The notes: a model not told the origin generated them from the sequence alone. Counted from the stretch's first letter, positions 1 through 6,010 are shown. The stretch is 6,173 nucleotides of DNA from Dehalococcoidia bacterium (GCA_030640495.1 DAOWJH010000035.1:1-6173), one strand, 5' to 3'. Translations and numbers: made by a program.

Positions 1-57
1 ATTTATCGTAGCCGAGAAACTATTGATGCCACCAAAATCGACCTGATGAAATGGTAG
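1..57 (+). CDS. nuoK: NADH-quinone oxidoreductase subunit K, C-terminal end (partial)
   Basis: Only the last 18 residues are in the window, ending in IDLMKW before a TAG stop. They read as an aliphatic helix end (IYR) followed by a short polar tail (RSRETIDATK) and a hydrophobic end. This is the usual way NuoK/MnhC-type subunits finish after their third membrane helix. NuoK is a small membrane subunit of complex I, carrying membrane glutamates that pass the conformational or charge signal towards the pumping subunits; those residues lie upstream of the window. The downstream nuoL, nuoM and nuoN genes match the standard nuoK-L-M-N order and support the call. The distance to the next gene (about 200 bases) is large for this operon and is occupied by repeats. 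With 18 residues, the name rests partly on context. Confidence 0.75.
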   Translation: MYRSRETIDATKIDLMKW

Positions 58-60
58 TTG

Positions 61-130
61 GGGGAGTTTGAGAGGGGCGAAGCCCCTTTAAAAGAAATTC
101 TTCCTCCTCTCCTTATTCTGGTATCGTAAT
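61..130 (+). repeat. Palindromic intergenic repeat, copy 1 (3'-truncated)
   Basis: The unit starts with GGGGAGTTTGAG. It folds into a hairpin with arms at 71-78 and 82-89 around a GAA loop, core AGGGGC/GCCCCT with one G-U pair. The pyrimidine tract that forms the 5' arm of the second hairpin in other copies is present (about 100-115), but its purine arm is missing. Bases 116-130 look unrelated to the other copies. Copy 2 follows directly in the same orientation. No T-run follows the hairpin, so it is not a typical terminator. Confidence 0.8.
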
Positions 131-222
131 CGGGAGAGTTTGAGAGGGGCAAAGCCCCTCTCAGGAAATTCTCTTTCCCCTTCCCCTTATCAAGGGGAAG
201 GGGGATAAAGGGGGATAGGGTT
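131..222 (+). repeat. Palindromic intergenic repeat, copy 2 (two hairpins plus G-rich tail)
   Basis: Hairpin 1 has a perfect 10-base stem, 141-150 pairing with 154-163, with an AAA loop. Hairpin 2 has a perfect 12-base stem, CCCCTTCCCCTT (177-188) pairing with AAGGGGAAGGGG (192-203) around an ATC loop, and can extend by two pairs. A tail of G-runs follows (GATAAAGGGGGATAGGG). Bases 175-203 are identical to 4065-4093 in the nuoM-Nudix gap. The copy is non-coding: a minus-strand reading frame through it consists of repeat sequence and has no support as a gene. Confidence 0.85.
194..220 (+). other. Potential G-quadruplex motif in repeat copy 2
   Basis: There are four G-tracts of at least three bases, at 194-197, 200-204, 210-214 and 218-220, with spacers AA, ATAAA and ATA. 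This fits the usual G3+N1-7 pattern. The first two tracts are also the 3' arm of hairpin 2, so the two folds exclude each other. Folding is not shown by sequence alone. Confidence 0.5.
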
Positions 223-235
223 CTAAACAAATATC

Positions 236-255
236 TAAGGGGTGAGGTTGATAAA
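236..255 (+). repeat. Isolated repeat tail that carries the ribosome-binding site of the small gene
   Basis: GGGGTGAGGTTGATAAA (239-255) matches the end of repeat copy 3 at 2470-2486 in 16 of 17 positions, and is identical to 1832-1848 inside nuoL. It contains GGTGAGG, the only Shine-Dalgarno-like sequence for the ATG at 260, about 12 bases away, which is somewhat long. The repeat therefore seems to supply the translation signal. Confidence 0.6.
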
Positions 256-259
256 CAAT

Positions 260-454
260 ATGTGGGTTGAGGTTAAAAAGGCGCAAAGCTTGATGATAGC
301 TGAGATGTGGAAGGAATTCTTTGAGGGTGAAGGGATTCCGACTCGTATCCTGCCCGCCTCAGGCGAGGTTATAGGTCAGGAGTCAGCTACCTATCTTATT
401 CTGGTGCCTAAAGAAAAAGAGCATGTTATCCAAGAGGTGTTAAGGAAGCTATAA
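260..454 (+). CDS. Small DUF2007-like (putative signal-transducing) protein in the nuo operon
   Basis: This encodes a 64-residue soluble protein with no membrane segment or signal peptide. It begins MWVEVKKAQSLMIAEMWKEF, continues with an EGIPTRI strand and a small-residue loop, and ends in a YLILVP strand and a final amphipathic helix (EHVIQEVLRKL). This beta-alpha-beta-beta-alpha layout, with the AEMWKEFFEGEGIPTRI core and VP before the last helix, resembles the DUF2007 family (ferredoxin-like, annotated as putative prokaryotic signal-transducing protein), whose function is unknown. ATG 260 was preferred over in-frame GTG 242 because GTG lies inside the repeat tail and would have almost no spacing to a ribosome-binding site. 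The stop codon TAA (452-454) shares its last A with the nuoL ATG, so translation of the two is probably coupled. It is not a standard complex I subunit; a regulatory or assembly role is only a guess. Confidence 0.7.
   Translation: MWVEVKKAQSLMIAEMWKEFFEGEGIPTRILPASGEVIGQESATYLILVPKEKEHVIQEVLRKL
442..448 (+). promoter_or_regulatory. Ribosome-binding site of nuoL inside the preceding gene
   Basis: AAGGAAG lies five bases before the nuoL ATG and within the last codons of the small gene. With the TAATG overlap, this indicates coupled translation. Confidence 0.7.
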
Positions 455-2388
455 TGCCGTATCAATTAGCCTGGCTTATTTTTCTGCTACCGTTTTTTGC
501 ATTTGTAATAATTTCATTTTTTGTCAGACCCTTCCTGAACCATAAGCCTAAGCTCAGCGGCTATATAACTATTGCTGCTATCTCTGGTTCTCTCTTCCTG
601 TCCATCTGGGCGCTGATAGCGGTGCTGGCTGCCCCAGGTCATGAGCTGCCGATACCTGATATTAATTGGGTTATTATTGAGGGTGGGGTTACCATTCACC
701 TCGGGTTGATAATGAATTCGCTAACCGCGGTGATGCTCATTGTTGTTACCGTGGTCAGCCTGATGGTGCAGATTTATTCACAGGGTTATATGCATGGCGA
801 CCCGGGTTATCACCGCTACTTTGCCTTTATGTCACTGTTCACCACTTCAATGCTGGGTCTGGTTGTGGCTGACAATCTACTCTTCCTGTATGTCTTCTGG
901 GAGCTGGTGGGCTTGTGCTCTTACCTTCTCATTGGCTTCTGGTTCCATCGTCCAGCGGCGGCTAATGCGGCTAAGAAGGCTTTTATTGTTACCCGGCTTG
1001 GTGACTTTGGCTTTCTGGCAGCAATACTACTCTTGTTCCATAATACTGGCACTTTTGATATCGCTCAGCTTCATAGCTTGGCTGTGGCTGGAACTCTGGC
1101 AGGCACAACTCTTACCTGGGCAGCTATTGGTATCTTCGCTGGTGCTGTGGGCAAGTCAGCCCAGTTTCCACTCCATGTATGGCTGCCTGATGCTATGGAG
1201 GGTCCGACCCCGGTTAGCGCCTTAATCCATGCGGCGACTATGGTGGCGGCTGGTGTTTTCCTGGTAGCCCGCATGTTTCCCCTCTTTGCCCATTCGGAAC
1301 AAGCATTGCTCACCGTAGCTGTTATTGGTGGCTTCACCGCTATTTTTGCCGCCACTATGGGTCTGGTAATGACTGATATTAAGCGGGTTCTGGCATATTC
1401 CACCATCAGTCAGCTCGGTTATATGATGCTGGGGCTGGGCACTGGTGGTGTAGCTATTGGTATTTTTCACCTGTTCAATCATGCCTTCTTCAAGGCACTG
1501 TTATTTCTAGGTGCGGGCAGTATCAATCACGCCACCGGGACATTTGATATTCGGGAAATGGGCGGACTGCGTAGGCTGATGCCGTGGACATATGCTACCT
1601 TTGTTATCGCTTCACTGAGCATTGCTGGTATCTGGCCCCTTTCTGGGTTCTGGGGCAAGGATGAAATTCTAGTCAGCTCTCTGGCAAGCCAGCCTATCTT
1701 ATTTTACCTTGCCATGCTCACTGTGTTTATGACCGCCTTTTATATGTTCCGGGTGGTATTTCTTACCTTCGGTGGTCAGTATCGTGGAGGCGGTTCCGGC
1801 ACCAAGCCTCGCCAATCGCCATCATTTATCGGGGGTGAGGTTGATAAAAAACCCCATGAATCGCCATCGGTAATGGTTATGCCTATGGTAGTTCTGGCAA
1901 TCCTGGCGGTGGTCTCCGGTTTCTGGAATGTTACTGGGCAGTTTGGCAAGTTTATGGGTCATGGTGAAACCTATAGCTTTGTTCAAGGCTTCTTTGGTAT
2001 TTTAGCTCACCCCCTGCCCTGGGTATCACTAATACTGGCTGGTTTGGGTATTCTTCTTGCTTATGCTATGTATAGTGCTAAATGGCTATCGGCGGAGCGA
2101 CTAGGCAGGATGTTTGCCCCACTATATACCCTGTTCTCTAGGAAATACTGGTTTGATGAGCTTTATGAGAATATCTTTGTCGGTAAGGCGTTGGTCAATG
2201 GATTCTTTGCCGGCTTACAGCAGTTTGATAACAAGGGTGTGGATGGGGCGGTAAATGGGGTAGCTAATGCCACTATGGCTGGGAGCAGAGCCATCAGGCG
2301 AGCCCAGACCGGTCAACTACAGCTCTACGGACTGTTCATCGGCATCGGTGTATTGGCTATTATTATCTGTATCTATTTCTTTGGATAA
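454..2388 (+). CDS. nuoL: NADH-quinone oxidoreductase subunit L (distal proton-pumping antiporter-like subunit)
   Basis: This 644-residue polytopic membrane protein is the end subunit of the complex I membrane arm. It has the antiporter-type N-terminal region and the proton-translocating core. Residues expected for pumping are present: E150 in the VFWELVG helix, D184, K234 in GKSAQFPLH, H259 in LIHAATM, K310, K347 in FFKALLF and K402 in GFWGKDEI. After about residue 545 come the WFDELYEN segment, the long lateral helix (about 575-620) and a final membrane helix, as in true NuoL rather than NuoM/N. The protein is slightly longer than typical (E. coli about 613). Part of the excess is a 15-residue stretch at about 454-470, where KPRQSPSF is repeated as KPHESPSV around IGGEVDK; the DNA for that stretch contains a piece of the intergenic repeat. 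The reading frame is intact, so the protein is probably functional. Confidence 0.97.
   Translation: MPYQLAWLIFLLPFFAFVIISFFVRPFLNHKPKLSGYITIAAISGSLFLSIWALIAVLAAPGHELPIPDINWVIIEGGVTIHLGLIMNSLTAVMLIVVTVVSLMVQIYSQGYMHGDPGYHRYFAFMSLFTTSMLGLVVADNLLFLYVFWELVGLCSYLLIGFWFHRPAAANAAKKAFIVTRLGDFGFLAAILLLFHNTGTFDIAQLHSLAVAGTLAGTTLTWAAIGIFAGAVGKSAQFPLHVWLPDAMEGPTPVSALIHAATMVAAGVFLVARMFPLFAHSEQALLTVAVIGGFTAIFAATMGLVMTDIKRVLAYSTISQLGYMMLGLGTGGVAIGIFHLFNHAFFKALLFLGAGSINHATGTFDIREMGGLRRLMPWTYATFVIASLSIAGIWPLSGFWGKDEILVSSLASQPILFYLAMLTVFMTAFYMFRVVFLTFGGQYRGGGSGTKPRQSPSFIGGEVDKKPHESPSVMVMPMVVLAILAVVSGFWNVTGQFGKFMGHGETYSFVQGFFGILAHPLPWVSLILAGLGILLAYAMYSAKWLSAERLGRMFAPLYTLFSRKYWFDELYENIFVGKALVNGFFAGLQQFDNKGVDGAVNGVANATMAGSRAIRRAQTGQLQLYGLFIGIGVLAIIICIYFFG
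1804..1872 (+). repeat. In-frame repeat scar inside nuoL with a flanking direct repeat
   Basis: AATCGCCATC occurs at 1814-1823 and again at 1859-1868, exactly 45 bases (15 codons) apart. Between the two copies lies GGGGTGAGGTTGATAAA (1832-1848), identical over 17 bases to the intergenic repeat tail at 239-255. Around the direct repeats, codons 451-458 (KPRQSPSF) and 466-473 (KPHESPSV) agree in 16 of 24 bases. TTTATC (1825-1830) and GATAAA (1843-1848) form a short inverted pair. Removing 15 codons restores a sequence typical of this loop in relatives. The likely origin is insertion of the repeat with target duplication followed by internal deletion; a local duplication is the alternative. Confidence 0.7.
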
Positions 2389-2395
2389 ATATTGT

Positions 2396-2487
2396 ATGAG
2401 GAAGTTTGAAGGGGCGAAGCCTCTTCAAGAACACTCCTCCCCCTCTCCTTTGAAGGTGAGGGGCAAAGGGGGGTGAGGTAGATAAAT
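2396..2487 (+). repeat. Palindromic intergenic repeat, copy 3 (nuoL-nuoM gap)
   Basis: It begins about eight bases after the nuoL stop. Hairpin 1 pairs 2406-2415 with 2419-2428 around a GAA loop, with one G-U pair. Hairpin 2 pairs roughly 2440-2449 with 2454-2463 (CCCCTCTCCT with AGGTGAGGGG) with one mismatch. The tail GGGGTGAGGTAGATAAA (2470-2486) matches the tail before the small gene in 16 of 17 bases. Orientation is the same as copies 1, 2 and 4. No T-run follows either hairpin. Confidence 0.85.
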
Positions 2488-2496
2488 AATCTTTAC

Positions 2497-2501
2497 AGGA
2501 G
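2497..2501 (+). promoter_or_regulatory. Ribosome-binding site that fixes the nuoM TTG start
   Basis: AGGAG sits eight bases before TTG 2510. An in-frame TAG (2507-2509) lies directly upstream of that TTG, so no longer start is possible. Unlike the small gene and the Nudix gene, this site is outside the repeat. Confidence 0.7.
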
Positions 2502-2509
2502 TTGGGTAG

Positions 2510-3988
2510 TTGGGTTTTAATTATCTAACCACCATAATCTTTCTGCCGGTAGCGGGGGCAATCATAATCGCCTTCCTGCCTAATCTTGGCCATAGGTGCA
2601 TTAAGCGCCTGGCGGCTGTTTTTACCTTCATTCCTCTGGCTTTATCTGTCTTTCTCTTTTGTAATTTTGATAAGTCGCTGGGTGCCGCCGGGGTAATTCA
2701 ATTTGGGGAAAAGGTGTCATGGATTCCAGCCATTAATGCCTTCTACCATGTTGGTGTTGATGGCCTAAGCCTGCCTTTAGTAATACTGATGACCTTTCTT
2801 GGTTTCTTGGTAGTTCTCCTCTCATGGAAGATAGACCTCAGACTCAGGGAGTATTTTGCCTGGCTCCTATTACTGGAAACAAGCATTCTGGGGGTGTTTT
2901 GCTCCCTTGACCTTCTGCTGTTCTTCCTCTTCTGGGAGATAGAGATTATTCCTATGTATTTCCTAATCTCCATCTGGGGGACAGGCAGGAAGGAATACTC
3001 AGCCATAAAGTATGTTGTTTATACTTTATTTGGCAGTGCTATGATGCTGGCTGGCATCCTTAGCTTATACTTCACCACCGGTAGCCTCAGTATGGTGGAC
3101 TTAGCCCAGAGTGGTCTTGGCTCGTTTACCGCAGTCATTCCCACGGTAGCTATCTTCTTCCTTCTCTTTATCGGCTTTGCCATTAAGCTACCTGTCTTTC
3201 CGCTACATACTTGGTTACCTGATGCCCATACCGATGCCCCAACTGCGGTTAGCGTGGTGCTGGCTGGAGGGCTACTTAAGATGGGTGGCTACGGGATGAT
3301 TCGCCTGTGTGTAACCATATTCCCACAGGTTGCCCATAGCTATGCGCCTATTCTGGTGGCGTTGGCTGTAGTTAGTGTCCTGTATGGCGCCGCAGTAACT
3401 ATGAGGCAGACTGACCTCAAGCGGCTGATTGCTTACAGCAGCATCAGCCACATGGGCTATGTGCTGTTAGGCATCTTTGCCCTGAGTCAGGTCAGTCTGA
3501 CTGGAGCTGCCCTGCAGATGTTCAGTCACGGCTTTATTACCGGGCTTCTATTTGCTATGGCTGGGCTAGTTATGCACAATGTTGATGAGCGTGACCTCAG
3601 GAAGCTCGGCGGTCTGGCTCGTCAAATGCCAATTATTGCTGTCATATTCTCTATAGGGGGCTTAGCTGCCTTAGGCCTGCCGACCACCAGTGGCTTCGCT
3701 GCCGAGTTTCTAGTTTTCGTGGGTAGCTTTTCCAGCACTACTGTTTCCGGAATTCAAATTTACACCATCCTGGCTGTACTGGGTATTGTCATCACCGCCG
3801 GATATATTTTGTGGATGTTACAGTGCATATTCTATGGTTCGCCATTGGAAAAATATGATGGTGTCAAGGATGCTGATATTTTAGAAAGAGCCTATATGTT
3901 TATCTTTGTGGCTGTGATTATGCTGGTTGGTATCTATCCAGCCATCCTGACTGATATTATTAAGCTTGGCATTTTGCCTGTAGTATGA
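2510..3988 (+). CDS. nuoM: NADH-quinone oxidoreductase subunit M (proton-pumping antiporter-like subunit)
   Basis: This 492-residue polytopic membrane protein has the usual NuoM length and forms the middle pump of the complex I membrane arm. Landmarks in order: N-terminal helix YLTTIIFLPVAGA, the NAFYHVGVDGLSLPL segment (about 76-90), E143 in FLFWEIEIIPMYFL, K226 in FAIKLPVFPLHTWLPDAHTDAP, K257 in GGLLKMGGYG, the DLKRLIAYSSISHMGY segment (about 302-317), and E399 in SGFAAEFLVF, the glutamate that takes the place of the terminal lysine of NuoL/N. These separate it clearly from NuoL and NuoN. It starts with TTG, is preceded by AGGAG, and has an in-frame stop immediately upstream. It lies 121 bases after nuoL, separated by a repeat copy. 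The frame is intact and no key charged residue is missing. Confidence 0.97.
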   Translation: MGFNYLTTIIFLPVAGAIIIAFLPNLGHRCIKRLAAVFTFIPLALSVFLFCNFDKSLGAAGVIQFGEKVSWIPAINAFYHVGVDGLSLPLVILMTFLGFLVVLLSWKIDLRLREYFAWLLLLETSILGVFCSLDLLLFFLFWEIEIIPMYFLISIWGTGRKEYSAIKYVVYTLFGSAMMLAGILSLYFTTGSLSMVDLAQSGLGSFTAVIPTVAIFFLLFIGFAIKLPVFPLHTWLPDAHTDAPTAVSVVLAGGLLKMGGYGMIRLCVTIFPQVAHSYAPILVALAVVSVLYGAAVTMRQTDLKRLIAYSSISHMGYVLLGIFALSQVSLTGAALQMFSHGFITGLLFAMAGLVMHNVDERDLRKLGGLARQMPIIAVIFSIGGLAALGLPTTSGFAAEFLVFVGSFSSTTVSGIQIYTILAVLGIVITAGYILWMLQCIFYGSPLEKYDGVKDADILERAYMFIFVAVIMLVGIYPAILTDIIKLGILPVV

Positions 3989-4023
3989 GGTCGTTTATGA
4001 GGAGAGTTTTAGGGAAAGCTTGA

Positions 4024-4110
4024 GAGAGGAAGGTTGAAGGGGCATAGCCCCTTCAGAACCTGCATTCCCCTTCCCCTTATCAAGGGGAAGGGGATAAAGG
4101 GGATAGGGTT
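4024..4110 (+). repeat. Palindromic intergenic repeat, copy 4 (nuoM-Nudix gap)
   Basis: Hairpin 1 has a perfect nine-base stem, TGAAGGGGC (4035-4043) with GCCCCTTCA (4047-4055), loop ATA. Hairpin 2 has a perfect stem, 4067-4078 with 4082-4093, loop ATC, extendable by one pair. The G-rich tail runs to the Nudix start. Bases 4065-4093 are identical to 175-203. The stretch 3997-4022 (ATGAGGAGAGTTTT and following) looks like a degraded start of another copy, but this is weak. A reading frame open from 4034 is repeat sequence and not part of the Nudix protein. Confidence 0.85.
4084..4108 (+). promoter_or_regulatory. G-rich tail: Nudix ribosome-binding site overlapping a potential G-quadruplex
   Basis: G-tracts at 4084-4087, 4090-4093, 4099-4102 and 4106-4108, with spacers AA, ATAAA and ATA, fit a G-quadruplex pattern. 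The last tract (AGGG, six bases before the ATG at 4115) or AAAGGGGA (11 bases before) is the only plausible Shine-Dalgarno sequence. The first two tracts are also the 3' arm of hairpin 2. The signal for translation is thus built from repeat sequence; any switching between folds is inference. Confidence 0.5.
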
Positions 4111-4114
4111 ACAA

Positions 4115-4546
4115 ATGATAATGATTGGCGTAGGGGCGGTAATTGAGGATGGGGCTGGCAGAATACTTTTGGTAAAGCATATCCCGGAGAGGGGTGGATT
4201 CTGGCAGGGTAAGTGGATATGCCCTGGCGGGGAATTGGAGTCGGGGGAAACAATAGAGGAGGGAATTAAAAGAGAGGTGAAAGAGGAGACCCAGCTTGAA
4301 ATAGATTTAGTTGCACCCTTACACCCCTTTGATAGGATTGTCAGGTCAAATGATAAGGTCACTCTCCATGTCATTTACATTGATTATCTAGCCAGGGTAA
4401 CCGGGGGTAAGCTTAAGCCAGGCAGTGATATCGGTCAAGCCATATGGGTGGAAAAAGAGCGTATTCCCCAGATATGGGAGGACCTGCATGACGATACCAA
4501 AAAGCTTCTCCAGATAGCCAGGATTATTGGTGTTTCAAAGGAGTAG
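4115..4546 (+). CDS. Nudix hydrolase (MutT-like) between nuoM and nuoN
   Basis: This is a 143-residue soluble single-domain protein. The Nudix box spans residues 39-61: G39, E45, then R53-E54-V-K-E57-E58-T-Q60-L. The metal-binding glutamates and the arginine are in place, but the usual glycine near the end of the box (EExGU) is Q60. Upstream are strands GVGAVIED and ILLVKH and the WQGKWICPGG approach to the box, common in small MutT/ADP-ribose-pyrophosphatase-like members. Family members cleave nucleoside diphosphates linked to another moiety; this substrate cannot be named. The NudC motif and zinc site of NADH pyrophosphatases are absent. ATG 4115 was chosen because longer starts run through the repeat; ATG 4121 is also possible. 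It ends three bases before the nuoN TTG and carries nuoN's ribosome-binding site. It is not part of a standard nuo operon and may have been inserted. Confidence 0.9.
   Translation: MIMIGVGAVIEDGAGRILLVKHIPERGGFWQGKWICPGGELESGETIEEGIKREVKEETQLEIDLVAPLHPFDRIVRSNDKVTLHVIYIDYLARVTGGKLKPGSDIGQAIWVEKERIPQIWEDLHDDTKKLLQIARIIGVSKE
4537..4543 (+). promoter_or_regulatory. Ribosome-binding site of nuoN inside the Nudix gene end
   Basis: AAAGGAG is six bases before TTG 4550 and overlaps the last codons of the Nudix gene (stop TAG 4544-4546). This supports the TTG start and coupled translation of the two genes. Confidence 0.75.
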
Positions 4547-4549
4547 ATT

Positions 4550-6010
4550 TTGAACCTTGAGCTGTTTATACCAGAATTAAGTTTAGCTGCCTTTGCCATA
4601 GTGGTAATCCTGCTTGACCTTTTTACCCGGCGGAAGGGACTGCTGGTGGCGGTCAGCCTGGCCGGTCTGGTGGTATCGGCTGGCTTCACCATAGCTATGT
4701 GGGGGGGTGGCTCTCAGGCTATCTTCAATAATATGCTGGCGGTGGATAACTTTGCCCTGTTCTTCAAGCTGCTATTTCTAGGTATTGCCGCTCTGGTTAT
4801 TCTAGCCTCGGTGGATTATGTGTCTAAGTTTGCTCGCTTTCGGGGCGAATACTATGCCCTGGTGCTTCTATCTACCCTGGGTATGATGCTGATGGCAGCT
4901 ACCGCCGAGCTAATCGCTATCTATATTGCCTTGGAGCTGACCAGCATCTCTCTATATATCTTGGCTGGCTTTCTCAAAGACCCCAAGTCAACTGAAGCCT
5001 CACTCAAATACTTACTGCTGGGGGCAGTAGCCTCGGCGGTGCTGCTCTATGGCATGGCGCTGGTTTTTGGCTTTACCGGGGAAACTCAGCTGGGGGAGAT
5101 TGCCCGAACTATCCAGGCGATGCCTCCACAAGCCCTCCTCGCCAGCCCAGCACTTATTTTAGGCATTGTGCTGCTGGTAGCCGGCTTCGGTTTCAAGATT
5201 GCTGCTGTCCCCTTCCATATGTGGGTGCCCGATGTCTATGAGGGGGCACCAACGCCGATAACCGCCTATCTCTCTGTGGGCAGCAAGGCTGCCGGTTTTG
5301 CCATTATCTTGCGGGTGTTCTATTCTGCCTTCGGCCTTCCTGAGTGGCTCAGTCTGGACTGGGGGCTAATCTTCGCCGTGCTCAGTGCTATTGGTATGAC
5401 CCTGGGCAATGTAGTCGCCATTTCCCAGACCAATATCAAACGAATGTTGGGTTACTCCAGCATAGCTCAGGCTGGCTACCTTATGGTGGGATTAGCCACG
5501 GTAGGGCTTTCTCCAGCCGCAGATATTCTGGGTCGGAGCGGGCTTCTATTCTTCTTAGCCAGTTATGCGCTCACCAATCTGGGGGCATTTATTGCTATTA
5601 TTGCCATCTCGGGCAAGCTCAATAGCGACCTGATTGACCATTATTCAGGGATGGGCAAGCGGGCGCCACTACTGGCTTTAGCTCTGACCCTGTGCCTTAT
5701 CTCTCTTATTGGTCTGCCCCCTGCCGCTGGCTTTATGGCGAAATTCTATATTTTCAGCGGGGCGGTCCACCATGGCCTGCTGTGGCTGGTGATTATAGCC
5801 GTAATCAACAGTGTAATATCAGCCTACTACTATCTCAGGGTGGTGAAGGTGATGTGGCTTGGTCAGCCAGCCTCAGCCGAAAAGGTGCCCTCTTCCCCAG
5901 CACTACGGGTAGCCCTGTCCATTTCCTGTTTGGGCGTCCTGCTCCTTGGTGTTATCCCCGGCTACATAATGAAGCTAGCTGAAGTGGCAGCTAGGATGTT
6001 CATTTTTTAA
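4550..6010 (+). CDS. nuoN: NADH-quinone oxidoreductase subunit N (proton-pumping antiporter-like subunit)
   Basis: This 486-residue polytopic membrane protein has the usual NuoN length and forms the pump nearest the NuoA/J/K region of complex I. Landmarks: N-terminal LELFIPELSLAAFA, E129 in IALELTSISLYILAGF, K153 in SLKYLLLGA, K216 in FGFKIAAVPFHMWVPDVYEGAPTP, K246 in SVGSKAAGF, the NIKRMLGYSSIAQAGYLMVG segment (about 295-315) and K398 in PPAAGFMAKFYIFSGAV. The combination MWVPDVYEGAP plus AGF(M/x)AKF is typical of NuoN rather than NuoL/M. It starts with TTG after a good ribosome-binding site. It is the last gene of the operon in this window. A run of seven G (4701-4707) lies in codons 51-53 without disturbing the frame. 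All key charged residues are present. Confidence 0.97.
   Translation: MNLELFIPELSLAAFAIVVILLDLFTRRKGLLVAVSLAGLVVSAGFTIAMWGGGSQAIFNNMLAVDNFALFFKLLFLGIAALVILASVDYVSKFARFRGEYYALVLLSTLGMMLMAATAELIAIYIALELTSISLYILAGFLKDPKSTEASLKYLLLGAVASAVLLYGMALVFGFTGETQLGEIARTIQAMPPQALLASPALILGIVLLVAGFGFKIAAVPFHMWVPDVYEGAPTPITAYLSVGSKAAGFAIILRVFYSAFGLPEWLSLDWGLIFAVLSAIGMTLGNVVAISQTNIKRMLGYSSIAQAGYLMVGLATVGLSPAADILGRSGLLFFLASYALTNLGAFIAIIAISGKLNSDLIDHYSGMGKRAPLLALALTLCLISLIGLPPAAGFMAKFYIFSGAVHHGLLWLVIIAVINSVISAYYYLRVVKVMWLGQPASAEKVPSSPALRVALSISCLGVLLLGVIPGYIMKLAEVAARMFIF

Noticed and set aside
61..222. CRISPR-like array or tandem intrinsic terminators between nuoK and the small gene
   Set aside because: The repeats are not regularly spaced and have no unique spacers, and no T-run follows any hairpin on the plus strand.
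3..230. Minus-strand open frame of 75 codons at the left end
   Set aside because: It is a translation of repeat copies 1 and 2; its peptide is itself internally repeated and low in complexity, and it overlaps the nuoK tail.
242..259. GTG start for the small DUF2007-like gene
   Set aside because: It lies within the repeat tail with no correctly spaced ribosome-binding site; family-like sequence begins with MW at 260.
794..1482. Overlapping open frames within nuoL on both strands (143, 111 and 86 codons)
   Set aside because: They are shadows of nuoL, whose intact frame and conserved membrane residues explain this DNA; none shows family features of its own.
4034..4114. N-terminal extension of the Nudix protein by 27 residues
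   Set aside because: These codons are repeat hairpin sequence, the extension matches no Nudix feature, and the domain begins naturally at ATG 4115.
4701..4707. Run of seven G in nuoN as a programmed frameshift site
   Set aside because: The nuoN frame is continuous across it and the protein aligns with the family without a break; nothing indicates a functional alternative frame.
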